Assembly (NCBI GenBank): GCA_026724425.1 | Contig: JAIUCV010000083.1 | Location: 2,046,001-2,110,000 of the forward strand | DNA: 64,000 nt | Reading direction: 5' to 3' | DNA from: Erythrophleum ivorense | Lineage: Eukaryota; Streptophyta; Magnoliopsida; Fabales; Fabaceae | Part shown: in pieces, positions 51,039 to 62,594 of the stretch | Position numbering within the stretch: the first letter of the stretch is position 1 | How the letters are laid out: every line of letters begins with the position of its first letter | Notes under the pieces: model-generated | Told to the model about the DNA's origin: nothing | Seen by the model: the letters and a program-made list of their open reading frames with translations, nothing else | Databases searched by the model: none | Program-made: the position numbers and the translations under genes

Positions 51039-52771
51039 TGATATACCTCTATTTTACATGGTTTTTATATGGTTTTACTATAATTTTCATAAGGATTTTA
51101 ATGGCTTTTTGATCTAAAAATGTAGTTTTTATGGATTTATAGTACTTAGAGTCTAAACAGGTCAAAAGATGCATTTTGGAGCAAAACACAGGATTTGGAC
51201 TTCAAGACCGCTCCAGGACGTAGCATCAACTTTATAAGGGCCTTAAAAACATTCTACTCAATGGATTTCATCAAATCCACTTTTCCGCAATGCCTACAAG
51301 AGATATCTTTGCAATGCAACTGGAATCACTCAGTTTGGACGAGTAGAATTGGAGATATGACGATTATAGTGAAGATATATACGAAAGAGCTTCATCGGAC
51401 TGCATCAGTACATCAAACGGGAAGCAACGGCATGGACCCTTAACCTCAACGGATTTCAATGAAACTTGGCACCATGATAACCAGATGAGTTAGTGTTCCA
51501 ATTCAGTTGGAATTATGAAATTTGGATGAGCAATATAGAAGATATCACGTTTTAACCGAAGACTGGTCCAGACAGCCGAAAACCGGACAACATCAGCCAT
51601 CCGCGTCCGCTCGACTGAGCCCGGTCGGACAGGAGCTTTAAGGCCCTCGTCCGACCCGACCTTCCTTCACCACGCCAGTCATCCGGTCGACCGTCCCGCT
51701 CGACCGACGACCTCCGCGCTCGACCCGATCCCCGCGAACAAAGAAGCCCAATTATGCAGTTTCGACCATTCTCAGCCTGTTTCACCTAAACCGACTTGTG
51801 ATGACCTAGGGCACTATAAATACATCTTTTTAGCCTCATTAGAGCGGAGAGCCGCATAGAGAGCTGCATAGGAGAGGAGCCACAAGAGAGGGCCGCACTA
51901 GGGAGTTCCCCTTAGAGGGATCCTCCATTGTTTTACTTCCTTCTTATTGTTCTCCTTAGAGAGAAGATCCCTTCTTTGTATCTCGACATAGAGAAGATTT
52001 CTAAACCTTTTTCTCCTCATAATGATATGATTTCTTTCTCAGATTTGTGCTTGTTTACTTGCATCATGATTGAGTAGATTTCTAGTTAGGTTCTAGGGTT
52101 TCAAAGAGTTCATGTGTTGATTATGATTTGATGAATTAACTAGGGATATCATTAGAGTCTTTGTCTCGGTTTGCACACTTGCTAATGCTAATCACTTGAA
52201 GGTACAACTAGTGATTCGATCATAGGTAGATTTGATCCACGACAGTGCTGAATCATTCTTCTGACATAATCTTTGACAAGCTAGGTTTCTTAGACTGCGA
52301 AAGTTGATTTACTAAACCTAGTGAACTTTATCCGAACTTGCTCGATTTAATGCTTGATTAACTATCTAAATACATTGCAAAAGTTTAGCGATTAGATAAT
52401 TTATCATAGGAGTCGGAGCCACGACAGTGGAAAGACTTATATTCGTGTTTTGTGTTCTAGACGGATCTTACATCCCATATCCCTACATAGATAGAAATCA
52501 ATCATCAAACTTATCATCTATGAATCTCTGCGAATTACCTATTGCCTAGCGTTTCTTTCATATTGAACTTACACCGCTTTTATATTGCTTTTATTTAGTT
52601 TAGTTAATTTGCATCTTAAAACCCAAAATCCCCTCATTTGTCCTAGCTTGATTATACTCGCATAGCTCGTAGTGCACTTATCTGCTCCTTGTGTTTGATA
52701 CCCGTTACTACTCTCGATCTGTGCATTTGCAGTATCAGGGATAGAAATTGGGAAAAGTTTAATCCCCATCA
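51039..52771 (+). repeat. Solo LTR 3 (different family), 1,733 bp
   Basis: Begins TGATATACC and ends AATCCCCATCA, flanked by GGAAT on both sides (51034-51038 and 52772-52776). It has a TATA-like ACTATAAATAC at 51813-51823 and a GC-rich, TCGA-rich block upstream (51600-51735), fitting an LTR promoter on the plus strand. There is no coding sequence. It interrupts the last codons of the Harbinger transposase. Confidence 0.9.
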
Positions 52772-53800
52772 GGAATGCAAACTAGTTCTTCTCTGCTTTA
52801 ATTTGTAAATTTATATCCCAAATGTTTGTATGTCTTTCAATATTTCAAATGTATTAAAGGTAATATATTTTATGTTTTTTTATGTAATATGTTTAAAATA
52901 ATAAATTTTAGAAACTTTAACTTATAAAAAAAAAACCAAAATTAAGATACTCCATTCGTATGAAAAATTTAAAATCTCATACAAAGTTTTTAACAAATCA
53001 AAACTTATTATTAAAAAATTGTTTAAAACCAAAATTAACAACCAACCAATGGAGGTGGTCTATATATTTGTGGTGCCTTTGAATATGATCCAAGTATCTT
53101 TTGAGAACTAATGTGACAAAAGATTATAGATATTTAAATTTTAGTCTGCACAGATTTATGTTTAACATAAACGCTTAGACACGAAAATGGAATATTTAGC
53201 TGGTAAAACAAAATTCAGTTGCTGGAGAAAAAAGGATAAAAAGAATGAGGCCTTTAAGACTGATTCTTGGTTTGGGCCGGTTTAATTATTGGTTTCACGT
53301 AGTTAAAAGTTAAATTAGCAAAAGGAGTAGCAGATTGGGCTGAGTAGAAATGAGCAGTTGCTCTCAGGCCCACCCACCTTGCGTTTCTGTTTGAAACCGT
53401 TATTTTCTTTTCAGACTATCAAAACTGGAAATGTCGGTCTTCAACTACTGTCATGGTTTTGGTTTTCGATTATGAGAAACGAAATCAGGAAGAGAAAAAA
53501 TGGAATCCAGTCCAGCGTTTACAAGTTCACGACACTGGATCTGAGTGGGTCTCTACGTATTGGTCAGAAGATTCAATAATTCATTATCTCATGTTTAACA
53601 AATATTGGTAGCTCTACAAGATCGCAAGCTCGAGAAAGGAGAAGCGTAACAAAGGAAGAACGCATTGTCTCTGAACCCGAGAATATAAATATTTCGAAAA
53701 AGAGAGTCCGGCGAAAAAACTGACCTCCTTCTCTTCGATTGCCCGGCGTCTCTCACAACGTCGGCACCCTCTTCCAACACCTCCAGGCCCTCCCCTCCTC

Positions 53801-55339
53801 ATGGCGAAGAAAAAGAAGCTCCAGGCGTCTCCTCCTTCCGTTGGATCTAGCCCCCTCTCTTCAGACTTCAGATCTGTCTCCGCTGTTGAAGTTTCTCTGG
53901 CACCTCTCTCAGCTAAAATTGGCTCTTCTCTTTCCTTTGGGAAGGGATTGCCCTCTATCCCGTGTCCTGCTCTGACGAAAGACTCGGTCCCCTCGGTCTC
54001 GATTCTAGGTGAACAGGAAAATTCTTCTGTAAGGGTTGATTTTACTACGACCGATGTATCTGCGAAGGCTGTAAACACGGCTGACCCAGGAGTTGAATCG
54101 AAATCAGGCAAGAGTGTTGTAGTCAGTGTTTCTCAACCTGATCTCACCTCTGCGAAAGTTGCAACGGCGACGGACCCAACTGAAATTATCCCTGAAAGTA
54201 AAGCTTCAGGAGATTCATGGTGTGACCTTTTCAAAGGAGGTTCCAAGAAATTGCAGAAGACAGGTTCAGCTTTCACGCTCCCTTCTGGTGAAGCATGTGT
54301 TAAGATTCCTAATTCTGTGATTGAGAATAATAGAAAGTCATGGGATAGTTTCATCTTAGGCCAATTCTATTCGGATCCTCCGTCACATGGTATCGTTCAT
54401 AATATCGTAAATGGTATTTGGAGCAGAAATTTCAGAGACATTACAGTCACTAGATTGGAAGGTTTTGCGTTTCTGTTTAGGATTCCGAATGCATCTGCTA
54501 GAGCAAGGGTCCTAAACCAGCGCTTGTGGAAGATAGAAGGCCAAACCATGTTCGTCGCTAAATGGGAACCGGGGTTCACGCCTGTGAAACTGGAACTCAA
54601 GGAAGCTCCAATCTGGCTTGAACTTAGGAAAGTCCCTCTGCAATTCTTCAGAGACGGAGGCCTAGAGCGTATTGCAAGTCTTGTGGGACATCCAAAGTTC
54701 CTTCACCCGTCAACTGCAAATAAAACAAACCTCGAGGCTGCTAAAGTGTTTACAATAATAGATCCGAGAAAGCCGTTGCCAGAGTTTGTTAATGTCGAGT
54801 TTGAGTCGGGTGAACGACGGAGAGTGGAAGTCTCAAGCCCCTGGATGCCCCCAATCTGTGCGCATTGCAAAGAAGTGGGACATACAATTAAGAGATGTAA
54901 GTCAGCACCTGTTTCTTGTCGAGAGTGCAAGTCGACAGCTCACAGTCCAGAAAATTGTCCTCGAAAAGTGGTTAAAAAGAAAGATAAGGGAAAAACTCGA
55001 GAAGCAGAGCAACCTCGAGCAGAAAGCGAAATAGGCATGGTAAATAAAGAAAGAGGTTTAGGTGTAGTGCCTTCTTCTACTTTGACTAAGGCTATCGTTT
55101 TGCAGAAAGGTGAAACTAGCATCCCAAATAATAGGAGAAGGGATGTGGTGAAGCCTAAAAGAAAAGACTCTAGCGACAATGATCAAGTTTCAGAGGTGGA
55201 ATATGACTCTTCAGATATCGAGTCCAGCGACTCAGAAGAAGGAGAAATAAACTCGAATGACGAGGCTGATCATTTCACTGAGGTCAACTCGAGAAGAAAT
55301 CAGAGAAGAGATCGGGGCAAGGGCCCCAAATCAAATTAA
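53801..55339 (+). CDS. LINE ORF1 protein (DUF4283 and zinc knuckle)
   Basis: Open over 512 residues from MAKKKKLQASPPS. After a low-complexity N-terminus, residues about 165-330 form the DUF4283-like nucleic-acid-binding domain (LGQFYSDPPSHGIVHNIVNG, IWSRNFRDITVTRLEG, ending near KVPLQFFRDGG). A zinc knuckle follows, CAHCKEVGHTIKRC with CRECKSTAHSPENC next to it. The tail is acidic and serine-rich. L1 ORF1 proteins bind LINE RNA in the transposition particle. It is the only LINE frame here without a break, but its ORF2 partner is dead. Confidence 0.88.
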   Translation: MAKKKKLQASPPSVGSSPLSSDFRSVSAVEVSLAPLSAKIGSSLSFGKGLPSIPCPALTKDSVPSVSILGEQENSSVRVDFTTTDVSAKAVNTADPGVESKSGKSVVVSVSQPDLTSAKVATATDPTEIIPESKASGDSWCDLFKGGSKKLQKTGSAFTLPSGEACVKIPNSVIENNRKSWDSFILGQFYSDPPSHGIVHNIVNGIWSRNFRDITVTRLEGFAFLFRIPNASARARVLNQRLWKIEGQTMFVAKWEPGFTPVKLELKEAPIWLELRKVPLQFFRDGGLERIASLVGHPKFLHPSTANKTNLEAAKVFTIIDPRKPLPEFVNVEFESGERRRVEVSSPWMPPICAHCKEVGHTIKRCKSAPVSCRECKSTAHSPENCPRKVVKKKDKGKTREAEQPRAESEIGMVNKERGLGVVPSSTLTKAIVLQKGETSIPNNRRRDVVKPKRKDSSDNDQVSEVEYDSSDIESSDSEEGEINSNDEADHFTEVNSRRNQRRDRGKGPKSN

Positions 55340-55360
55340 TTTATTTGTAGAGACCTTTTT

Positions 55361-56477
55361 GCTGGAATGTACGTGGATTTAATATAGCAAGCCATCGTAC
55401 CGGATTTAAGAATTGGAATAAGAAAAATAAACCTCTTTTTGGGATCCTCATAGAGACTCATGTACATAAGCCAAAGTAGAGGAAGTTCATCAACTCTTTT
55501 CTTCCTGGCTGGCTTTATGAAGACAACTATGTCTCCTCGGATCTTGGGAAGATTTGGTAGCTTTGGCATGCTAGTGTAAAGGTAACTATCTTATCTTAAA
55601 GCCTTCAAATGGTAACTTGTGAGGCTAAGTTACCAGAGTATCAAAACCCGTGTGTGGTTTCTATTGTCTACGCCTCAACATGGAAGATTCATATAGAAAA
55701 ATCTGTGGAGTGAAATTGTGGCACTTTCATCGGACCAGAGGGTCTTTGATAAGAGCTGGGTTGTATTGGGAGATTTCAATCAAGTTCTAAATCCTGATGA
55801 ACACTCGCCTCCTCCGTCGTTGAATGTTAACATAGCAAGTAGAGATTTCAGAGACTGTGTGCTTGACGCTTCACTAGCAGATCTAACCTTCAGGGGTTAC
55901 GCTTTCACTTGATGGAACAGACTTCAGGTCTTGTTACAAAAAAGCTTGATAGGGTGCTGGTAAATGATCAATGGCTTTTGGACTTTCCTTCTTTTGCAAA
56001 CTTTGGTGAACCTTCCTTCTCGGATCATGCTTGCTGCGAAGTGGTACTTCATCAATCGGTTCAGAGAGTTAAGAAACCTTTCATGTTCTATAACTTTCTC
56101 TTTCAGAACAAGGACTTTTTACCATTGATAGGAGAGTGTTCGGATCAGAAATGTTCAGACTTTCTCAAAAGCTTAAGGCTCTTAAGAATCCGATCAGAAG
56201 CTTTACCAAGTCGAACTACTCAAGCCTGGAGAAAAGAACTTCAGAAGCGCATGATGCTCTCCTGCATGCTCAGAGACTAATGCTTGCAAATCCCTCAACT
56301 AATTTTGCGGCATTAGAGGTCGAGGCAAACAGAAAGTGGCAGATTCTTGTTAAAGCTGAAGAATCTTTTCTCCTTAAAAAATCAAGAGTTACCTGGCTAA
56401 GAGAAGGCGACTGTAACACAGCATATTTCCACAGAATGGTGGCCACAAGGAAATCTATCAATGGTGTTGATCCCTAA
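55361..56477 (+). pseudogene. LINE ORF2 endonuclease region
   Basis: It starts with WNVRGFNIASH and ETHVHKPK, the N-terminal motif of the L1 endonuclease, broken by a TAG just after KPK. It resumes as WVVLGDFNQVLNPDEHSPPP (55718-55912) and SDHACCEVVL (55909-56280) in changing frames. The piece 56136-56477 includes SRVTWLREGDCNTAYFHRMV, the conserved start of the RT region. The endonuclease would nick target DNA in an active element. Confidence 0.85.
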
Positions 56478-56489
56478 AGTGACTAATGC

Positions 56490-57161
56490 AGTGTCCACCA
56501 ATGATCTTAGGCCAATTTCGTGTCTGAACACGGTTTATAAAGTCATCTCGAAGCTCATGGCCTCAAGATTGCAACAGATCTTAACTCCATTCATCTCCTA
56601 GACGCAATCAGCTTTTATGCCGGGAAGGTTGTTGGCTGAAAACGTGTTACTCGCTACTGAAATAGTCGAGGGCTATAACAGAAGTAGCATTGACCTGCGA
56701 GCTATGTTAAAGGTTGATTTGCGAAAAGCTTTTGATTCAGTTCGTTGGGACTTCGTGTTATCAACTCTGAAGGGTTTGCGGTGTCCTGAAAAGTTCATCA
56801 AATGGATCTCAGAATGCATATCAACGGCTTCCTTCTCTGTGGTAGTATATGGACAGTCCAGTGGGTACTTTAAAAGCAAAAAGGGTTTAAGGCAAGGTGA
56901 CCCACTCTCACCTTACCTTTTTGTTTTAACCATGGAGGTCTTCTCTCGGCTTCTTAGCTCTCGTTTTGATTCCGGGTATATTCTCCACCACCCTAATACT
57001 GAAGTTCTGAAGATCTCTCACCTAATGTTCGCTGATGATGTAATGATCTTTTTCGACGGTAGTAGTTCTTCGCTACACGATATCTCCAAAACTCTGGATG
57101 ACTTTGCTAGTTGGTGAGGGCTACGCATGAATCAAGATAAAACACATCTTTATCACGCAGG
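56490..57161 (+). pseudogene. LINE ORF2 reverse transcriptase, first part
   Basis: After a deletion that removes several hundred bases of the expected RT N-terminus, the frame reads RPISCLNTVYKVISKLMASR, a stop, then QSAFMPGRLLAENVLLATEI, KVDLRKAFDSVRWDF, GLRQGDPLSPYLFVL and the catalytic MFADDVMIFF. It ends at the Copia insertion site GCAGG (57157-57161). Confidence 0.9.
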
Positions 57162-57665
57162 TGTAGAGAATAGATCTAGATTGTACGTTCGATTTGGCAC
57201 CTCACACACTCACGTTTGTTTACTCTCTCTGTGTAAGAACACACAAAACAAGAAGAAAACTGAACAAGAGACAAGACACGATTTGTTTACCCAGTTCGGC
57301 CTATCGGTGTGATAGTAAAACCTACTCTGGGGCCGGACTCGGTCCTGGCGTTCTATAGATCAGAGATGAACACTCACAAAGGAGTTTTACAAGAGAGAAC
57401 ACTCAAAGACACAAGCTTTCTCACTCAACAACGGCTACAACATTAATGCAGCTGAAACAGAGTATATAAAGACATACTCAGGTAAATACTCTGTCGCGAT
57501 CAGAGTCTCTACTTCTTTCCCTTCAACCACAAAACGCTGCACTTCAATCAGACTCAAAACCGGATGTCACACAGACGATAACCGGCTCTTCTTCATTACT
57601 TGCGTGTGACACAACAAATCGTAATGTAACACAGAAATAAGAATCAGAACACTTCCTCTGTAACA
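57162..57665 (-). repeat. LTR of the second Copia element (3' in element orientation)
   Basis: It starts TGTAGAGAA and ends TCTGTAACA in plus view. It differs from 62086-62589 at four single positions (about 57351, 57442, 57537 and 57619) and in no indel, by direct reading. Confidence 0.97.
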
Positions 57666-57754
57666 ATCTCCACCTTGATTCTAATTTCATCTCACCTCAT
57701 CTCTATAAAACGCACTTACTTAGGACCTTACCTCCAGCGAGAGATGAACAACCT

Positions 57755-59620
57755 TCATCCAATTCGAATCAGCCTCAGGACATCCAAGGCAGATTCAAAC
57801 TTTGTAACCGGGACACTCTTGGTCAGAATATCCGCAGGATTCTCTGAGGTGTGAACCTTCGACACTTCAACCTCACCATCCTCAATAATATCTCTAATGA
57901 AATGATACTTGTATGAAACATGTTTTGTCCTTTCATGAAATACGTTATTCTTGGACAAGCATATTGCAGACTGAGAATCACACCAAACTACAGCTTTCTC
58001 TTCACTAAAACCCATATCTCTAAGTAGACCCTTGATCCAAATTGCTTCTTTGACAGCTTCGGTTAAAGACACATATTCAGCTTCCGTAGTGGAAAGAGTC
58101 ACAACTGGTTGTAGATTAGACTTCCAGCTAACCGTGTTCCCTCCAACGGTGAAAACGTATCCACTTGTTGACCGCCTTCTGTCAAGATCACCAGCGAAAT
58201 CTGAGTCGCAATAACCTTGAACACTGAAGTTCTTGTTCTTTGTGAAGACCAAATTTAAGTCTGCCGTTCCTCTGATGTATCTCAATAACCATTTCACCGC
58301 TTCCCAATGCATAATCCCTGGCTTACTCATGAACCTGCTGATTAAACCAATAGCATAAGCTATATCCGGCCTTGTCCCAATCATAGCATACATAATGCTT
58401 CCAACAGCGCTTGAGTAAGGACACTTCTCAGTGTCAATGCATTCTGAAACTTCTTTAACTGCAGACAACTTGAAATGTCCACCAATTGGTGTGTTAACAG
58501 ATTTTGCCTCTCTCATATTGAACCTCTTTACCACTTTCTCTAAGTAACTCGACTGAGACAAATACAACACACCTCCCTTTCTGTCTCTCTTGATGTCTAT
58601 ACCCAAAATTCTGCTTGCTGCACCCATATCCTTCATCTCGAACTCAGAACTCAAAGCACTCTTGAGCCTATCAATCTCTGCCATCTCCTTAGCAGCTATT
58701 AACATATCATCGACATACAGCAGAAGATACACATATCCACTCTCAACCTTCTTTACATAAACACATGAGTCTTGATGACTTCTGATAAACTTCTCACCCG
58801 TGATGAACTGATTGAATTTCTTGTTCCATAGCCTAGGTGATTGTTTCAGTCCGTATAAAGATTTCTTGAGCAAACATACCTGATCTTTATCTTTATCAAC
58901 TTCAAAACCCTCAGGTTGTTCCATGTATAGCTCCTGATCTAAGTCTCCATGAAGGAATGCGGTCTTAACATCCATCTGTTCCAGCTCCAAATCTTGGTTT
59001 ACAACTGCCGACATCAAGATCCTTATAGAAACATGTTTTACCATAGGAGCAAAGACCTCATCATAGTCTATCCCTTCTCTCTGTGTAAAACCTCTTGCCA
59101 CCAAACGAGACTTAAATCTCCTTAACTCCACTTCTGGAATTCCTGGTTTCTTTCTGTAAAGCCACCTGCAACCAATGACTTTCTTATCTTTTGGTCGATC
59201 AACAATAATCCAAGTCTTGTTCTTAGCCAGTGAAGTCATTTCTTCTCCCATGGAATCATTCCACTCAACCCATTCTGGAGAATTCATAGCTTCATGATAA
59301 CACTGCGGTTCTTCAAGATTAAGATCTTCTGCAACGATCAGAGCAAATGCTACCATGTTGTAATCATTAAACCGAGTTGGTGGTGCAATAACTCTCCTTG
59401 ATCTGTCCCTTGCTAGTTGATAACTAGCTAGACTTATCTCATCTTCACCAATCTGTTCTGCCTCTTCCTCTTCAATCTCATTTGAACCGTTTTCAGTAGC
59501 TCTACCTGGAACAAGATTCTCTGTAACCTGCTGTTGCTGACCTTGCTGACCCTCTGAACTTGTCTCTGCAATAATCTCAATACCTCTTGTCTCACTTGAC
59601 TGACCTGTTTCCAGATTTCC
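57755..59620 (-). pseudogene. Copia reverse transcriptase and RNase H
   Basis: Open from the nonsense codon to the final TGA/TAA end at 57755. A Gln/Glu-rich linker precedes the RT: KKVIGCRWLYRKKPG, RLVARGFTQREGIDYDEVFA, LYGLKQSPRLW and the catalytic LLLYVDDMLIAA. RNase H follows with GYCDSDFAGDLDRRRSTSGY, TLSTTEAEYVSLTEAVKEAI and FHERTKHVSYKYHFIRD. The domains look complete and would be catalytically intact, but translation from gag cannot reach them. Confidence 0.92.
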
Positions 59621-60664
59621 CTATGTACCTTTCTCTATCCCATTATCCAAATCTTTAAACACTAGATCCTCATGAAACACCACATTTCTGCTTATCACAC
59701 ACTTCTCTGTTTCCATCAACCAGACCTTGTACCCTTTGGTACCCTGCGGATAACCCAGCAGAATGCCTTTCAAAGCCCTTGGCTTCAGTTTCCCTTGATC
59801 AAGATGTACATATGCTACTGAGCCAAATCTCCTCAAGTGTTTGTACCCGGGCTTTCTGTTTAGCCACAATTCTTGTGGAACATTATGATCTATGGCTGAA
59901 CAGGGTGATCGATTGATCAAATAAGCTATTGTTGCTGCTGCTTCTGCCCAAAACTCTTCTCCAAGCCCTGATTCACTCAACATACACCTGACTTTCTCCA
60001 TAATGGTTCTATTCATCCTCTCTGCAACGCCATTTTGCTGAGGCGTGTAAGTGCAGGTTCGATGTCTCTCTATGCCATGAGCTTTGCAATGATCATCAAA
60101 CCGAGTGTTGCAGAACTCCAACCCATTGTCTGTTCTCAAGATTTTCACCTTCTTGTTCACTTGATTCTGAACCAGCTCCTGCCATTCACAGAACTTCATG
60201 AACGTTTCATCTTTTGTGCTTAAGAACATCAACCACACCTTCCTTGTTTTGTCATCAACAATCGATAGAAAGTATTGTTTTCTTGACAAAGATGGTGTAA
60301 CATTTGGAGAACCCCATAGATCAGCGTGTACATATCCAAGTGCATCAACAGTACCATGCTTTCCCACATTAAAACTCAGCCGCTTGGCTTTTCCCATCAC
60401 ACAATGCTCGCAGAACTCAAGATCTTTCACTTCTTTTCTGTCAATCAAACCTTTTCCAGACAAGACTCTAAGACTGTTGATACTCATATGTCCAAGCCTG
60501 CTATGCCACAAGGTTGTCTTATCAAGCTTCTTCTCAACATTGCAGCTTTCAGATAAGATTGTCTCGCCATCAAGAATATACAGCCCGTTAACCAGATTTC
60601 CTCTCAGAGTTGTTTTGTTATTCTTGAAATATCTCACTTTACCATCCTTCATGCTTATAACCAA
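59621..60664 (-). pseudogene. Copia integrase
   Basis: It carries LWHSRLGHMS and CEHCVMGKAKR (the zinc-binding H/C region), DLWGSPNVTP (first catalytic Asp in HADLWG), LRTDNGLEFCN (second Asp) and PQQNGVAERMNRTI (Glu). It ends at a TAG at 59623-59621 after IEKGT; the downstream sequence stays open in the same frame, so this is a single nonsense change. Confidence 0.92.
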
Positions 60665-60932
60665 GCTTATCCAAAGTCCCTGTGGAGATAAGATTCCTTC
60701 TCAGATTAGGCACATATCTCACATTGTGCAACACCTTGATTGAACTGCCATGTGTGTTGATTCTTATTGATCCTTGTCCTTGTGACTGAATCGAGTGATT
60801 GTCTCCCAGCAGGATTGTCGTGCCTCCATTGTCCTGCAAGTCAATAAACCAATCTCTTCTTGCAGTCATATGAAACGTGCACCCAGAATCCAAAACCCAC
60901 ACATCATCCGCTTTTAGATCATCTACATTCAA
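60639..60932 (-). pseudogene. Copia protease segment
   Basis: It reads DDVWVLDSGCTFHMTARRDW, in which DSG is the aspartic protease active site, then LHNVRYVPNLRRNLISTGTL. It is in a different frame from gag upstream and from integrase downstream, so a one-base change exists at each side. Programmed frameshifting is unlikely because there are two changes and a later nonsense codon. Confidence 0.88.
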
Positions 60933-61813
60933 AGCCTCTGGTAAACAAGTTTCTCCGTGACAACTCCAGCTTCTCCAGGAGCATCATCACCAAACTTCTT
61001 CTTTCTTGCATAGCAGTCCTTCTTTACATGACCTTCTTTCTTGCAATACCAGCAAGTGACTCTTGATTTAGAGTTTGATCTACTCCTTCCTCGTCCATTT
61101 GAACCCTTAGGACCTTTTGAGTATGATCGTCCTCTCTCTCTTGTGTAAAGACTTGCTGCATAGTTTTTGTACTCCCTTGAGGTTTCTGCCAACTCTCTTT
61201 CTCTGGATCTTACAGCAGACACAACTTCCTTCAGAGTTAGAGTCTCTCTTCCATACTTGAGTGTATGAGCTAGTTGGTCATAGCTTGATGACAGAGATGT
61301 TAAGAACAAGATAGCCTGAACTTCATCCGTGACTTTCACATCAAGGCTATTCATCTCTGCTACAATTTTGAGAAAATCATCGACATTTTGATCAACACTT
61401 TTAGAATCATTCATCTTAAAAGTGTAAAACTTCAGCTGCAAATGTATACGGTTCGGCAAAGTGCTCTCCGTGTATAACTCATCAAGCAAAGACCACATCT
61501 CTGCAGCAGTGACACAGTGTTCGATTTTCCTCAAAACATGATCTCCAACGCTGTTTATGATCATCCCAAGAGCTTTCTCTGACTTTTCATGCTTCAATGG
61601 GTCTTCAAGCTCCGTCAGGGGCTGTGACGTGACTCCTGCAACCGGTGTCCCTGCAACTGACACCTCCTTCTCCAGTTTGAAATCTGTTATGATATCCTTC
61701 AAACCGAGGATACGAAAATGAGCCATCATCCTTGTCTTCCACAGACCAAAATCTCTGGTACCGTCGAACCTGTCGACATCAACCCTCGTGCTCGCCATCA
61801 GATCTTTCGCCAT
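60929..61813 (-). pseudogene. Copia gag
   Basis: A 294-residue frame starting MAKDLMASTR. It contains the UBN2-type gag domain (FDGTRDFGLWKTRMMAHFRI; LHLQLKFYTFKM-type helix as IHLQLKFYTFKMND) and a CCHC knuckle CWYCKKEGHVKKDC. It ends at a stop just after EKLVYQRL, where the protease continues in another frame with a four-base overlap. Gag normally forms the virus-like particle in the cytoplasm. The gag frame itself is open. Confidence 0.9.
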
Positions 61814-62070
61814 TACACACCAAAGACGAAAGACGACACCTTTAACCGTAAAACGTACAGAACTCCACCAAAAGCTTACACCTTTAAGACAAAGGAAGCT
61901 CCTTTTTCAGTGAAACTCTTCAAAGCTTGAAGCTTTCTTCAGGATCTACACCAAAGCTCAAACCTTTATCACTAACACCGACTAAAGGTTGAAGCTTTCA
62001 CCGTTCCTTCGACAAAGCTCGAACCTTTATCACTCACCGACTAAAGGTTGAAACTTTCTTCAAGGAACCT

Positions 62071-62083
62071 GGCTCTGATACCA
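62071..62083 (-). other. Primer-binding site of the second Copia element
   Basis: Minus-strand TGGTATCAGAGCC, two bases inside the 5' LTR, complementary to initiator methionine tRNA. Confidence 0.9.
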
Positions 62084-62085
62084 CT

Positions 62086-62589
62086 TGTAGAGAATAGATC
62101 TAGATTGTACGTTCGATTTGGCACCTCACACACTCACGTTTGTTTACTCTCTCTGTGTAAGAACACACAAAACAAGAAGAAAACTGAACAAGAGACAAGA
62201 CACGATTTGTTTACCCAGTTCGGCCTATCGGTGTGATAGTAAAACCTACTCTGGGGCCGGACTCAGTCCTGGCGTTCTATAGATCAGAGATGAACACTCA
62301 CAAAGGAGTTTTACAAGAGAGAACACTCAAAGACACAAGCTTTCTCACTCAACAACGGCTACAACGTTAATGCAGCTGAAACAGAGTATATAAAGACATA
62401 CTCAGGTAAATACTCTGTCGCGATCAGAGTCTCTACTTCTTTCCCTTCAACCACAAAACGATGCACTTCAATCAGACTCAAAACCGGATGTCACACAGAC
62501 GATAACCGGCTCTTCTTCATTACTTGCGTGTGACACAACAAACCGTAATGTAACACAGAAATAAGAATCAGAACACTTCCTCTGTAACA
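62086..62589 (-). repeat. LTR of the second Copia element (5' in element orientation)
   Basis: Partner of 57162-57665, the same length. A TATATAAAG-like sequence lies near 62387 in plus view. Confidence 0.97.
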
Positions 62590-62594
62590 GCAGG

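Larger units (their letters stand above)
38320..53050 (+). mobile_element. PIF/Harbinger DNA transposon, split by nested LTR elements (boundaries approximate)
   Basis: The two Harbinger genes, a Myb/SANT-like ORF1 and a DDE nuclease transposase, lie on the plus strand in the usual order, but each is interrupted. Removing the insertions at 38798-47387, 48953-50073 and 51039-52776 (each including one target duplication) brings the coding halves together. The terminal inverted repeats could not be fixed; sequence at about 53030-53060 is a possible right end. The coordinates cover the coding span plus likely flanks. Confidence 0.8.
57162..62589 (-). mobile_element. Ty1/Copia element, complete structure, 5.4 kb, minus strand
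   Basis: Two 504-bp LTRs (57162-57665 and 62086-62589) are flanked by GCAGG at 57157-57161 and 62590-62594, a perfect target duplication. The minus strand has the primer-binding site TGGTATCAGAGCC just inside 62085 and a purine tract AAGGTGGAGA next to 57666. Gag, protease, integrase, RT and RNase H are all present in Copia order. Two frameshifts and one nonsense codon disrupt the polyprotein. Confidence 0.97.

Noticed and set aside
60929..60932. Programmed frameshift between gag and pol in the second Copia element
   Set aside because: A four-base frame overlap might suggest it, but there is another frameshift at about 60650 and a nonsense codon at 59621, so simple decay explains it.
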